Source of the DNA: Paractinoplanes atraurantiacus
GTDB taxonomy: Bacteria > Actinomycetota > Actinomycetes > Mycobacteriales > Micromonosporaceae
DNA: 64,000 nucleotides
NCBI RefSeq assembly: GCF_900215205.1
Contig: NZ_OBDY01000005.1
Span: 316,261-380,260 of the forward strand
Reading direction: 5' to 3'
Part shown: piece by piece, positions 1 through 7,817 of the stretch
Numbering within the stretch: position 1 is the first letter of the stretch
Layout: each line of letters opens with the position of its first letter
Translations under genes and position numbers: made by a program
Notes under the pieces: generated by a model
What the model was told of the DNA's origin: nothing
Databases searched by the model: none
Seen by the model: the letters and a program-made list of their open reading frames with translations, nothing else

Positions 1-745
1 ACAGGATCGTCACCAGCAGCAGGGTCGGCCGCAGGTGGTTGAGCGTGATGATCCGGTAGACGGTGAGCTCGGTGGCGCCGTCCATCCGCGCCGCCTCGAG
101 ATATTCGCGCGGGACCTGCGTCTCGGCCGCGTTCAGGGTCAGCGCGATGAACGGCACGGCCTGCCAGACGATCAGGAGCCAGATGACGGCGTACGCCCGG
201 GTGGGGTCCTGCGTCCAGTCGATGTTCGTGGTGTCGCCGAAGATCTTCAGCTGATCGAGACCCCAGTTGACCACTCCGTAACCGGGCTGGAAGAGCCAGT
301 TCCACACCAGCGACGAGGCCACGTTCGGCATGGCCCAGGCGACGATGAGCACCACCGTGACCGTGTAACGCCACCGCCGGCCGAGCCGGGTCAGCAGATG
401 CGAGACGCCCATGCCGATCAGCACGCTGCCGGCCACCATGGCCGCGGTGAACAGCACCGTGCGGACCAGCGAGGCCCAGACTGCGCCGCTGCTGAGCAGG
501 TCGGTGTACTGGTCGAGGCCGACCGAGCGGTAGGCGCCGGTGAACAGGCTCCGCTGGTTGTAGTCGGTGAACGAGGTGAAGACCAGGAAGCCGATCGGCG
601 CCAGCGTGACCAGCGCGAGGACCAGGCCGGCCGGGCTGAGCAGGACCAGCGGGGCGAGGTCGCGCCTTCTGCGTCTTTGATGAGAAGCGGGCGGGGCCGG
701 CGCGGCCGGCGGGGCGCCGGCCGCGTCGGTGATCACGGTGGTCAC
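1..745 (-). CDS. CUT1-type sugar ABC transporter permease (MalF-like), 3' end outside window
   Basis: This is a membrane subunit of a carbohydrate ABC importer. A GTG start at 745 overlaps the stop of the upstream binding-protein gene by four bases, so the two are translationally coupled. The translation begins MTTVITDAAG, has an Arg-rich cytoplasmic stretch and then hydrophobic segments starting LAPLVLLSPAGLVLALV. The EAA loop typical of binding-protein-dependent permeases is visible near the window edge (EAARMDGATELTVYRIITLN). The C-terminal end lies beyond base 1. A second permease would be expected just outside the window. The substrate is inferred from neighbours (binding protein, RpiR regulator, N-acetylglucosamine-type kinase) to be an amino sugar or chitobiose. 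Confidence 0.9.
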   Translation of the reverse strand, partial: MTTVITDAAGAPPAAPAPPASHQRRRRRDLAPLVLLSPAGLVLALVTLAPIGFLVFTSFTDYNQRSLFTGAYRSVGLDQYTDLLSSGAVWASLVRTVLFTAAMVAGSVLIGMGVSHLLTRLGRRWRYTVTVVLIVAWAMPNVASSLVWNWLFQPGYGVVNWGLDQLKIFGDTTNIDWTQDPTRAYAVIWLLIVWQAVPFIALTLNAAETQVPREYLEAARMDGATELTVYRIITLNHLRPTLLLVTIL

Positions 746-2073
746 TTACCGCCGGCGAGAGTCTCGCCGAGGTGAGCGTCGAATTCCTTGCCGGCCACCT
801 CGGGCGTCTTGGCGCCGGAGGCGACGGCGGAGAAGACCTGGTTGACGCTCTTGTCGCCCTCCAGGGTCGGCCACTGCGCGGCGGCCGGCGTCGCCTTGGA
901 GACCAGGGCCGCGGTGAAGAAGGCCTTCTGCTGCTCCTTCAGGGCCGGCTCGGCCGCCTTGATGGCCTCGGTGCTGTTCGGGATCCAGCCGTCCTTGCCG
1001 AAGACCCACTTGTCCTGCACCTCGGGGCTGCCGGCGATCTTCGTCCACTGCAGGGCCAGGTCCTGGTCGTCGCTCTTGGTGGCGATGCCCCAGACCGAGC
1101 CGCCCAGCATCACCGGCTGGTTCTTGCCCGAGACGCCGGGCAGCGGGAACGTGCCGATGTCCTCGGCCTTGATGTCCGGGTTGGTCTTCTGGATCAGGCC
1201 GACCGCGCCGCCGGAGGCCAGGATGGCCGAGGTCTTGCCGTCGGCGAACAGCTGGACCTGGTCGGGCTTGTCGGTGTCGAGGGTGCGCGAGGCCTCGGTG
1301 GAGTACGCGTTCTGGAAGGTCATGAAGTCGGTCAGGCCCTTCTGCCCGGCCGGGGTGGAGAAGCCACCCTTCCAGTTGCCGCCCTCGTTGGTCGCGATGT
1401 CGCCGCCCGCGTCCCACAGGAACTGCAGGCCCGCGTACCAGTACTGGCCGGGCATGTAGAAGGGCGAGAAGTCGGCGGCCGGGTTCTTGGCCTTGACCTT
1501 GTCGAGGGCGGCGGTGAGCTCGGCGTACGTGGCGGGCGCGGCCGTGACACCGGCGGCGGCCCACGTCTTCTTGTTGTAGATGACCGCGCGGGCGCCGGCG
1601 AAGCCGGGCACAGCGTAGAGCGAGCCGTCCACAGTGGCCGGCTCCTCGAGGCCGGCCAGCCAGGTGCGGCCCTGCTTCAAGTCGTCCTTGTACTTGGTCA
1701 GATCGAGCAGTCCGCCGTTGGCCGCGAAGCCGGGCACCTGAGTGTTGCCGAGGTCGAGGATGTCCGGTGTTCCCGAGGTGGACAGCGCCGTGCTGATCTT
1801 GGTGGTGATGCCCTCCCACTGCTGGATCTGCAGGTCGACCTTCGCGCCGGTGGCCTCGGTGAACTTGGCGTTGATGGCGTCGAGGGTCTCGTCGGTGTAG
1901 TCGTCGGTCATGACCCAGACGGTCAGGGTCTTGCCCTCGCCGCGGGCGGCCGGCACGGCGCCGGAGGCGCCGCCGCCGCTGTCACCGCCGTTGCCGTCGC
2001 TGCTACAGGCGCTCACTGTCAAAATGGCGGCGGTGCTCAGGGCAACGGCCGCGATATAGCGGTGGGACCGCAT
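742..2073 (-). CDS. Sugar ABC transporter substrate-binding lipoprotein (extracellular solute-binding family 1)
   Basis: The 443-residue protein starts with a lipoprotein signal peptide; the lipobox VSAC gives a lipidated Cys23, followed by a Ser/Gly-rich linker and a periplasmic-binding-protein fold of normal length for CUT1 systems. GAGGAG lies a few bases before the ATG. It should capture a sugar outside the membrane and pass it to the permease encoded next. It lies 16 bases downstream of a MurR/RpiR regulator on the same strand and close to an N-acetylglucosamine-type kinase, so chitobiose, GlcNAc or MurNAc is the likely ligand. This is an inference from context, because binding residues cannot be assigned by eye. 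Confidence 0.9.
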   Translation of the reverse strand: MRSHRYIAAVALSTAAILTVSACSSDGNGGDSGGGASGAVPAARGEGKTLTVWVMTDDYTDETLDAINAKFTEATGAKVDLQIQQWEGITTKISTALSTSGTPDILDLGNTQVPGFAANGGLLDLTKYKDDLKQGRTWLAGLEEPATVDGSLYAVPGFAGARAVIYNKKTWAAAGVTAAPATYAELTAALDKVKAKNPAADFSPFYMPGQYWYAGLQFLWDAGGDIATNEGGNWKGGFSTPAGQKGLTDFMTFQNAYSTEASRTLDTDKPDQVQLFADGKTSAILASGGAVGLIQKTNPDIKAEDIGTFPLPGVSGKNQPVMLGGSVWGIATKSDDQDLALQWTKIAGSPEVQDKWVFGKDGWIPNSTEAIKAAEPALKEQQKAFFTAALVSKATPAAAQWPTLEGDKSVNQVFSAVASGAKTPEVAGKEFDAHLGETLAGGK

Positions 2074-2089
2074 GATGACTCCTCAGGGG

Positions 2090-3019
2090 TCAGGACTTGC
2101 TACGCCCGCGATTGCGGGTGGGGTTCTTCTCGGGGAGCCGATGGGCGTCGACCGCGCGAACGGTCAATTCCAGGGCTTCGGCCGTACGCTCGTACGTGCG
2201 CTGGGCGACGGCCACGTAGATCATGTCGAGCACGAGCAGTTGCGAATGCAGAGCCGCGAGCGCCGCCAACCGGAACGTGGTCTCCTGCACCGCCGTGGTG
2301 AAGACGACGTCGGCGACCTCGGCCAGTGGCGACCGGCTGTAACTGGTGACCGCGACCGTGAGCGCGCCGTGGTCGGCGGCCTCGGCCAGGGTCTCGATGA
2401 CCTCGCGGGTGCGGCCCGAGTGGGACAGCCCGATCGCCACGTCACCCGGGAGCAGAAGGGCGGCGTTGGTGAGCGCGGTGTGACTGTCGAGCCGGTGCCA
2501 CACCGGCACCCGGATGCGCTCGAGGCGGAAGGCCATCTCGCGCGCCGAGGTGCCGCTGCTGCCCAGGCCGAACAGCTCGACCCGTTTCGCGCCGGCGATC
2601 TCGGCCGCGACCCGGTCGATGGCGGCCATGTCGAGGGCGGCGGCGGTGTCGTGGATGGCGCGGGTGTCGGCGGCGGTGACGACCCCCAGCACGTCGGTCA
2701 GCGGATCGCTGGGCGCGATGTCGCCGCTGATGTCGGTCTCCCACCGGGCCTGCTCGGCCCGGCCGGTCTCGGTCGCGACGGCCACGCGCAGGTTGGCGTA
2801 GCCCTTGAAACCCAGCGTGCGGCTGAACCGGGTGACGGTCGCGGTCGACGTGCCGGATCGCTCGGCCAGGTCGACGATGCTCGCGTTGGCGGCCGACTCG
2901 GGGTCGGCCAGGATCGTCTCGGCGATCCGGGCCAGGGCCTCCGGCATGCCGGGCCCCTCGATCCGCAGGCGGCCGAGAAGGCCTCCGCTCTCACCGGTCA
3001 CGTCGGTCATCCTTTTCAT
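2090..3019 (-). CDS. MurR/RpiR family transcriptional regulator
   Basis: The N-terminal helix-turn-helix contains SIVDLAERSGTSTATVTRFS, the signature of the RpiR-type HTH, and is followed by a C-terminal SIS sugar-phosphate-binding domain (ELFGLGSSGTSA and later SHSGRTREVIE). The frame stays open to a TTG at 3070, but the ATG at 3019 (MKRMTDV) is preferred because it gives a normal N-terminus; no strong ribosome site separates the options. The gene precedes the ABC operon on the same strand and is divergent from the sugar kinase, so it probably controls both in response to a phosphorylated amino sugar. Confidence 0.88.
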   Translation of the reverse strand: MKRMTDVTGESGGLLGRLRIEGPGMPEALARIAETILADPESAANASIVDLAERSGTSTATVTRFSRTLGFKGYANLRVAVATETGRAEQARWETDISGDIAPSDPLTDVLGVVTAADTRAIHDTAAALDMAAIDRVAAEIAGAKRVELFGLGSSGTSAREMAFRLERIRVPVWHRLDSHTALTNAALLLPGDVAIGLSHSGRTREVIETLAEAADHGALTVAVTSYSRSPLAEVADVVFTTAVQETTFRLAALAALHSQLLVLDMIYVAVAQRTYERTAEALELTVRAVDAHRLPEKNPTRNRGRSKS

Positions 3020-3053
3020 CGTTCGCTGTTGCCGATGAAAATTACGACCGAAG

Positions 3054-3069
3054 AGTGAACTAGTCAACA
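3054..3069. promoter_or_regulatory. DasR-like or RpiR operator candidate between regulator and kinase
   Basis: The sequence AGTGAACTAGTCAACA is an imperfect palindrome centred on CTAG in the 77-base divergent intergenic region. By hand it matches 11 of 16 positions of the DasR response element ASTGGTCTAGACCAST known from Streptomyces amino-sugar control. It could equally be the operator of the adjacent RpiR protein. Confidence 0.35.
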
Positions 3070-3096
3070 ACTTTTGTCTGTGCTTCTATCAGCCTC

Positions 3097-3993
3097 ATGA
3101 ACTTGGTGGTCGGAGTCGACGCGGGCGGCACGTCCTCCCGGGCGGTGGTCGCGACAACCGGCGGCCGCTTGCTGGGGCGAGGCCTGGCCGGCCCCGGCAA
3201 CCCGCTGACGGCCGGCCCCGACTGCGCCGCCGCGGCCGTGGCGGCGGCGGTGCGGACAGCCTTGGGCTCGCACGAGCCGGCACTGATCGAGGCGGCCACC
3301 CTGGGCATAGCCGGCCCGGCCACGGCCGCCCAGTTCGCGCCGGCGCTGGCCGCGCTGGGAGTGAACGCCCAGGTCACGGTCGTGGGCGACGTGGTGACGG
3401 CCTTCGCCTCGGGCACGCCGGCCCCGGCCGGCGCGGTGCTGATAGCCGGCACCGGGGCGATAGCGGCATCGGTGCGGGCGGACGCGGTCGAACGCACCTC
3501 GGACGGCCTGGGATGGCTCCTGGGCGACGAGGGCTCGGGCCGCTGGCTGGGTCTGCGAGCGGTACGCACGGCGGTGCGCACGTGGTCGACCCCGTTCGCG
3601 GCCAGCATCGCCTCGCGCGTGGGCGTGGCCACGGCCGACGAGATGGTCTACTGGGCCCAGGCCCTGCCGTGGAACGAGATCGGCGACCTGGCCCCGCTGG
3701 TGTGCGAGGCCGCCCGCTCCGGCGACCCCCACGCCACAGCCATAGTCGACGAGGCGGTGGCCCACCTGGTGGCCACCCTCGACGACCTGGGCGCCGACGG
3801 CCCGGTCGTCCTCGGCGGCGGCCTGCTGGCCGGCGACACCCCCGTACGAGACGGGGTCCTGAAGGTCTTACGCACCCGCGGCCTGCACCCCCGAACAGGC
3901 CGAGACCCCGCCGCCGGCGCCGCCTGGCTGGCCGCCCGCCCCCTGAGCCCGCTGACGCCGGCGGCCCTGCACGAGGCGCTGCTCAGCCCATGA
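3097..3993 (+). CDS. N-acetylglucosamine kinase-like protein (BadF/BadG/BcrA/BcrD ATPase family)
   Basis: The 298-residue protein has the ASKHA phosphate-binding loops: phosphate 1 is DAGGTSSRA near residue 8, phosphate 2 is AGTGAIAA near residue 116, and GWLLGDEGSG is the sugar-kinase hallmark of the BadF/NagK-type family. The C-terminal adenosine loop is VVLGGGLLAG. It should phosphorylate an imported amino sugar (GlcNAc, possibly MurNAc or glucosamine) with ATP in the cytoplasm. It is divergent from the RpiR regulator and the ABC importer, which fits one catabolic module. Its last 11 bases overlap the end of the convergent LLM gene. Confidence 0.85.
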   Translation: MNLVVGVDAGGTSSRAVVATTGGRLLGRGLAGPGNPLTAGPDCAAAAVAAAVRTALGSHEPALIEAATLGIAGPATAAQFAPALAALGVNAQVTVVGDVVTAFASGTPAPAGAVLIAGTGAIAASVRADAVERTSDGLGWLLGDEGSGRWLGLRAVRTAVRTWSTPFAASIASRVGVATADEMVYWAQALPWNEIGDLAPLVCEAARSGDPHATAIVDEAVAHLVATLDDLGADGPVVLGGGLLAGDTPVRDGVLKVLRTRGLHPRTGRDPAAGAAWLAARPLSPLTPAALHEALLSP

Positions 3994-4891
3994 GGGACTT
4001 CAGCTCGGCGATCAGGCGGAGGTGGCTGTCGATGCCGTCCGGGGCGAGGTTGTAGAACAGGACGTGGTCGACGCCGGTGCCCTCGAGGCGCTTCAGGTCG
4101 TCGGCGATCTCGTGAGGGGAACCGCCCAGGAACGGGCGGGCGCCGCCCAGCGGGTCGGCGGTGATCGGGACGTTGGCGCGGGCCGTCACGGTCAAAGTGG
4201 TGGCGTCGCGGCCGTGCTCGCGGGCGGCCTCGCGGAACGTGCGGGCGGCCTCGGTGAGTTGCTCGTACGAGAAAGCGTTGGGGTTGACGCCGTCGGCGAT
4301 GCGCGCCGCCCGCAGCTGGCCGGCCGGGGTGGCGGCGCCGATGATGATCGGCACGTGGGCCTGCACCGGCTTGGGGTTCACCTCGGACGCCTCGATCTGG
4401 TAGAACCGGCCCTCGTACTCCACCGGGTCGGGGCCCCAGCAGGCGCGCATGGCCTCGACCACCTCGTCCAGGCCGGCGCCGCGGCGCTTGAGCGGGACGT
4501 TGGCCGTGGCGAATTCCTGCGGCATCCACCCCTGCCCGAGGCCGGCGATGACCCGGCCCTCGCTGAACTGGTCGAGCGTGGCGAACCGCCGGGCCAGCAC
4601 CACCGGCGGGTGGAACAGGGCGTCGACGATGCTCGTGCCCAGCTTGATCCGCTCGGTCACGGCGGAGACGAACGACAGCGTCTCGATCGGGTCGTACGTG
4701 AGCCGGTAGTCCTCCGGAATGCGAACAAGCTCCCCGTCCGCTCCGGGCATGAGCGGCGCCAGCGGCCGCAGCAAACGCTCGTACGTCCACAATGCCGCAT
4801 AGCCGAGCTGTTCCGCCTCCCGCGCCACCCGCAGGATGTTGGCCTTGGAGGCCAGCGGCCCGGACGTCGGCAGTGCCATCCCCAGTTCCAC
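3983..4891 (-). CDS. LLM-class F420-dependent oxidoreductase (TIGR03619-like)
   Basis: The 302-residue protein has the luciferase-like TIM-barrel pattern: MELGMALPTSGPLAS at the start, RIKLGTSIVDALFHPPVVLARRFATLDQFSEGR in the middle (split here only for description) and GLGQGWMPQEF, typical of actinobacterial F420-dependent LLM enzymes. A GTG start at 4891 is supported by GAGGAG eight bases upstream. The substrate is unknown. The gene is convergent with the sugar kinase and its only near neighbour on this strand is far away, so context does not help. Confidence 0.85.
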   Translation of the reverse strand: MELGMALPTSGPLASKANILRVAREAEQLGYAALWTYERLLRPLAPLMPGADGELVRIPEDYRLTYDPIETLSFVSAVTERIKLGTSIVDALFHPPVVLARRFATLDQFSEGRVIAGLGQGWMPQEFATANVPLKRRGAGLDEVVEAMRACWGPDPVEYEGRFYQIEASEVNPKPVQAHVPIIIGAATPAGQLRAARIADGVNPNAFSYEQLTEAARTFREAAREHGRDATTLTVTARANVPITADPLGGARPFLGGSPHEIADDLKRLEGTGVDHVLFYNLAPDGIDSHLRLIAELKSLMG

Positions 4892-5024
4892 GCGCGCTCC
4901 TCGTACTCCCGGGCGGCCTTGGCGCCACCGTTCGTCACTTTAGAACGCCGACCCTGAGAAGAGCGTGAGCGCCGATGCCAGATCGGACGGCCCGTTCGGC
5001 GGATTCCCCGGAGTCGCGGTCATA

Positions 5025-5276
5025 TCAGCAAGCAAGGCTGATCACCAGCTCGAGCCGGAAGAACGCGGCGACGCTCTGCCCTGAGGTCCACAGTGTTGGG
5101 CTTAATTCCGGAAACCCGACGAGGTAGGCGTTGTTCCGAACGTGATCGTCGACAGGCTCCCGCACATCCTCCACAACCGAGACAGCGAGATCCGCAGCGG
5201 GCGCCACACCCAGCTCACCGACTTGCTCAAGCAGCTCCCGAGACCGCTCAGAACCCAACTTCAGACAGCGCAACAT
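5025..5276 (-). CDS. Unrecognised short ORF, possible gene fragment
   Basis: The 83-residue translation (MLRCLKLGSERSRELLEQVG at the start, LWTSGQSVAAFFRLELVISL near the end) looks protein-like and does not show the Arg/Pro bias of shadow frames, but I recognise no family. Third codon positions are less GC-rich than in neighbouring genes. No clear ribosome-binding site precedes the ATG. It could be a remnant of a mobile-element gene or a chance frame. Confidence 0.25.
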   Translation of the reverse strand: MLRCLKLGSERSRELLEQVGELGVAPAADLAVSVVEDVREPVDDHVRNNAYLVGFPELSPTLWTSGQSVAAFFRLELVISLAC

Positions 5277-5431
5277 CCACCTGCCGGCAATGGCCGGCCC
5301 GTCAGCGACTACGCCCGCACCCGCAGCGTGTTCTCAAGGATCAGACACAGCGACTGTGTCGGAAGGGTGGGAATCGGACCGCGCAATATCGCCTCCCGAC
5401 TGCCCAGCGGCCACAAAAGGCCAGGTCAAGT

Positions 5432-5478
5432 AAATGTAACCGCCTTGGCTGAAATGTAACTACGCGCCAGGTACATTT
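5432..5478. promoter_or_regulatory. Three AAATGTA(A)C boxes before the toxin gene
   Basis: AAATGTAAC occurs at 5432-5440 and again at 5452-5460, exactly 20 bases (about two helical turns) apart. A third copy lies inverted at 5471-5478 (GTACATTT). The cluster ends about 40 bases before the likely toxin start. Such iterated sites are common where a toxin-antitoxin complex represses its own promoter, so an operator is plausible. Confidence 0.45.
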
Positions 5479-5520
5479 TGTCCGTTGCTCCAGATTCGGC
5501 CCTCAGTACCATCAAGCTCC

Positions 5521-6024
5521 GTGGCCCCCGATCCCGCGCCTCGTCGACGCCGAAAGGCATCCAGGTCGAGCCAGCCGATCATAAATGTCCGAACCGGGCC
5601 CTCGCCGGATGACGAGCACGACATCGTCTACTTCCGCCGGCACCGCAAAGACGATCCCACCGAGGCGGTACCTGGCCGGGAATTCCTCAGGGCGTGCCCG
5701 CCTACGGTGCGGGCCAAGTTCGCCGCCGTACTCATCGCCGTGGCGACAGCACCACCGAAACGCTTCGCGGGTGGCGGCTACTGGGAAGCGATGCACGGTG
5801 ACATGACTGGTTGGTTCGAAGTACGGGTCGATGGCCCGCGCCGTCATCACTATCGCCTGTACTGCCTGTTGGACTACGACGCGGCCGATCGCCCCAAGCC
5901 TGTACTCGTCGTGATCACCGGCTTGGACAAGCCGTTCCGCACAACGCTGTCGGAGGCCGACTACAAAGACGTCCGCGCGCTCGGCGATGAGTATCGCGCC
6001 CGCAACCCGAGATCGTTGCTGTGA
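5521..6024 (+). CDS. RelE/HigB-superfamily toxin-like protein (phage-derived Gp49-like)
   Basis: The core contains PGREFLRACPPTVRAKFAAVL, then GGYWEAMHGDMTGWFEVRVD and HHYRLYCLLDY, the order seen in HigB/Gp49-like RelE-fold toxins (a substrate-facing basic strand after an E-W-F-E-V-R-type strand). Members cleave ribosome-bound mRNA. The frame is open from a TTG at 5485; I prefer the GTG at 5521 because the upstream boxes leave little room for a leader, but the true start is uncertain. It is convergent with, and seven bases from, an Xre-type antitoxin gene, which is an unusual arrangement for a toxin-antitoxin pair. Confidence 0.72.
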   Translation: MAPDPAPRRRRKASRSSQPIINVRTGPSPDDEHDIVYFRRHRKDDPTEAVPGREFLRACPPTVRAKFAAVLIAVATAPPKRFAGGGYWEAMHGDMTGWFEVRVDGPRRHHYRLYCLLDYDAADRPKPVLVVITGLDKPFRTTLSEADYKDVRALGDEYRARNPRSLL

Positions 6025-6031
6025 CGGCACG

Positions 6032-6451
6032 CTAGGCGGCGGCCGGGCGGCGTTTCGTTTGGCGCAGCGCCTGCAAGTGGTTGGCGAGGGCCGCCGTATC
6101 CCCGTGCTCACCACTGACCAACGGCTCGGTGATCTGCTGGCGGTCCGAGTCTGGCAACGGCTCGAGGGTGAGTCGCATGCCGAGGGCCGCGGCGATCTCC
6201 GCGACGGTACTAAGAGTCGGATTGACCGACCCGTTGGTGAACAACCGCCGGATCGCGTCCGGGTTGGCGCCGATGGCCCGCGCGAGGGCGGCTTTGGACA
6301 GCCCGGCCGCCGCGCGCGCCTCGTCGAGGGCATTGACCACGTTGTCGATCGTCGCGATCCGGACCGACTCAACGACGTACGCGCGCAGGAAATCGGGGTC
6401 TTTGAGGTCTTCAACGAGGTCGTCCCAGAAGGCGCCGTCACCGGTCGTCAT
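6032..6451 (-). CDS. Xre/HigA-type helix-turn-helix antitoxin
   Basis: The 139-residue protein holds a Cro/C1-type HTH (ARAAAGLSKAALARAIGANP followed by DAIRRLFTNGSVNPTL), as in HigA-like antitoxins, with an N-terminal extension (MTTGDGAFWDDLVEDLKDPD) often seen in DNA-binding partners of Gp49-like toxins. The ATG at 6451 is chosen because AAGGGA lies upstream; the frame extends to 6499 without support. It should neutralise the RelE-like protein encoded tail-to-tail and repress transcription. The seven-base gap and the opposite strands mean the two genes cannot share one operon mRNA. Confidence 0.75.
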   Translation of the reverse strand: MTTGDGAFWDDLVEDLKDPDFLRAYVVESVRIATIDNVVNALDEARAAAGLSKAALARAIGANPDAIRRLFTNGSVNPTLSTVAEIAAALGMRLTLEPLPDSDRQQITEPLVSGEHGDTAALANHLQALRQTKRRPAAA

Positions 6452-6505
6452 GTCCGTCCCTTCGGCTCCCTGACCTCTGAACCGTAGCATAAATGTCACG
6501 GTGGA

Positions 6506-7690
6506 TTACGTCCAGTAGAGGATGCGGCCTGCCGGAAGCCGGGCAGCGATCTCCTCGTAGAACCAGGAGCGCAGCTCGGTCATCGTCTCGGGTGGGTAGA
6601 CGTATTTCACCGCGCCGAACTTGCCGTGTTTGCGGGTGCGGGAGTCCTCGTCCATCTCCAGCTTCGTTCGCGGGTACCAGCTCAGCAGCACCTCCTTGCT
6701 GCCGGGCGTGAACCGGTGCGTGATGAGCTCGGCCGTCAGGTCCAGGCCCGGCACGTCGCCCACCGCGGCCGCGATGCCGTCGAGCAGCTCGCCGTAATGA
6801 GAGCGCCAATCCGGGACGGCGATGATCGGCGCGATGGTGACACCCACCGGGTAGCCGTCCAGGGCGAGACGGCGCAACGCGGCCAACCTGTCCTCCAGGC
6901 GACTGGTGCCGCCCTCGACCCTCGTGGTGACCGGGCGGCAGTTGACGCTCAGGCGCACCCTCGTACGGCCCTGATGCGCAAGCCCCACGAAGCCACCCAC
7001 GTCGTCGAACTTGGTGGTCCAGCGCAGCTGGACCGGCGCGTCCCAGGCGCCGAAATGCTCCACCGCGCGGCGCCAGCTGCCGGTGAGATGGTCCAAGGCC
7101 AGCGGATCGGTGTAACACGACGCCTCGAACGTGGTGCCCTCGTCGCGCCGGGCCTCGCGGCGGCTCGTGATCGTGCCGCGCCCCACGTAGTCCGTGAGGC
7201 CGGCCAGGATGTCGTCCAGGTCGGCGTAGACACGGGTCACCGGCGGGCCGGAGAGTGAACCGGCCAGATAGCAGTACTGGCAGTGTGCGGGGCAGCCCTC
7301 GGCCAGGTCGAAACGCCAGTCGGCGCTGGGCGCGATCGGCTGCAGCTTGCGGCGCGACGGCGGGCTCACCACGATCGCCATGGTGGCTTTGGCCCGGGCG
7401 TACGTCTCGCGGTCGCTCTCCCCGCGCAGACCGGTCAGCCGATTGCTCCGCAGCCGTTCAACCTCGATGCCCTGCGCCTCGACCAGCGAAAGGATCCGCA
7501 GGCCGTGCGCGTGGTCGTAGGCGGCCGGCGTGGCCACGACCCGCTTCGGCGTCCACCGCCGCGCCGGCCGCGCGGGCGGGGCGACATCACTGAGGTCATG
7601 GGTGGCGACCGCCTCGCCGCTGGCGCTGTGCGGCGCCGCCGGCGTTTCCGGCGCCAGCGTCCGGGTCAGGTCAACCGAGTCGAAGGACAC
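6506..7690 (-). CDS. SPL-family radical SAM protein (spore photoproduct lyase-like)
   Basis: The radical SAM cluster motif CPAHCQYC (Cys133, Cys137, Cys140) is followed by YLAG, and the protein ends RILYWT, both typical of the SPL family. Other family features are the ASCYTDPLALDHLTGSW segment and the SWYPRTKLEMDEDSR segment near the C-terminus. Length (394 aa) is usual. Actinobacterial homologues are often in non-sporeforming lineages, where the DNA-repair activity on thymine photoproducts is not established, so the exact reaction is uncertain. No operon partner is evident. Confidence 0.88.
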   Translation of the reverse strand: MSFDSVDLTRTLAPETPAAPHSASGEAVATHDLSDVAPPARPARRWTPKRVVATPAAYDHAHGLRILSLVEAQGIEVERLRSNRLTGLRGESDRETYARAKATMAIVVSPPSRRKLQPIAPSADWRFDLAEGCPAHCQYCYLAGSLSGPPVTRVYADLDDILAGLTDYVGRGTITSRREARRDEGTTFEASCYTDPLALDHLTGSWRRAVEHFGAWDAPVQLRWTTKFDDVGGFVGLAHQGRTRVRLSVNCRPVTTRVEGGTSRLEDRLAALRRLALDGYPVGVTIAPIIAVPDWRSHYGELLDGIAAAVGDVPGLDLTAELITHRFTPGSKEVLLSWYPRTKLEMDEDSRTRKHGKFGAVKYVYPPETMTELRSWFYEEIAARLPAGRILYWT

Positions 7691-7817
7691 CGCCTGTACA
7701 TACCCTGAGCTGGCCCTTTAAGCACCTGGCTAGAGGTCTTGTCCGTAACCCAGGTTGCGGCCGGCGGACCCGATATTACTGACCGTCAAACAACTGGTGA
7801 CGTAATGCCGTTTTCGG

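Larger units (their letters stand above)
4892..5520. other. Long intergenic stretch with lower GC and no convincing gene
   Basis: About 630 bases separate the LLM gene from the toxin gene. The only candidate frame with a natural look is an 83-codon ORF on the minus strand (5025-5276), listed separately. No tRNA, terminator or transposon end was recognised. The right part carries a cluster of AAATGTAAC boxes. Base composition is visibly less GC-rich than the flanks, which suggests imported or decayed DNA. Confidence 0.5.

Noticed and set aside
772..2301. Plus-strand ORF opposite the sugar-binding protein
   Set aside because: Gly/Arg/Val-rich antisense shadow of a well supported lipoprotein gene.
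4892..5520. Search for a tRNA or integration site next to the toxin-antitoxin patch
   Set aside because: No cloverleaf, T-loop sequence or flanking direct repeat was found by eye.
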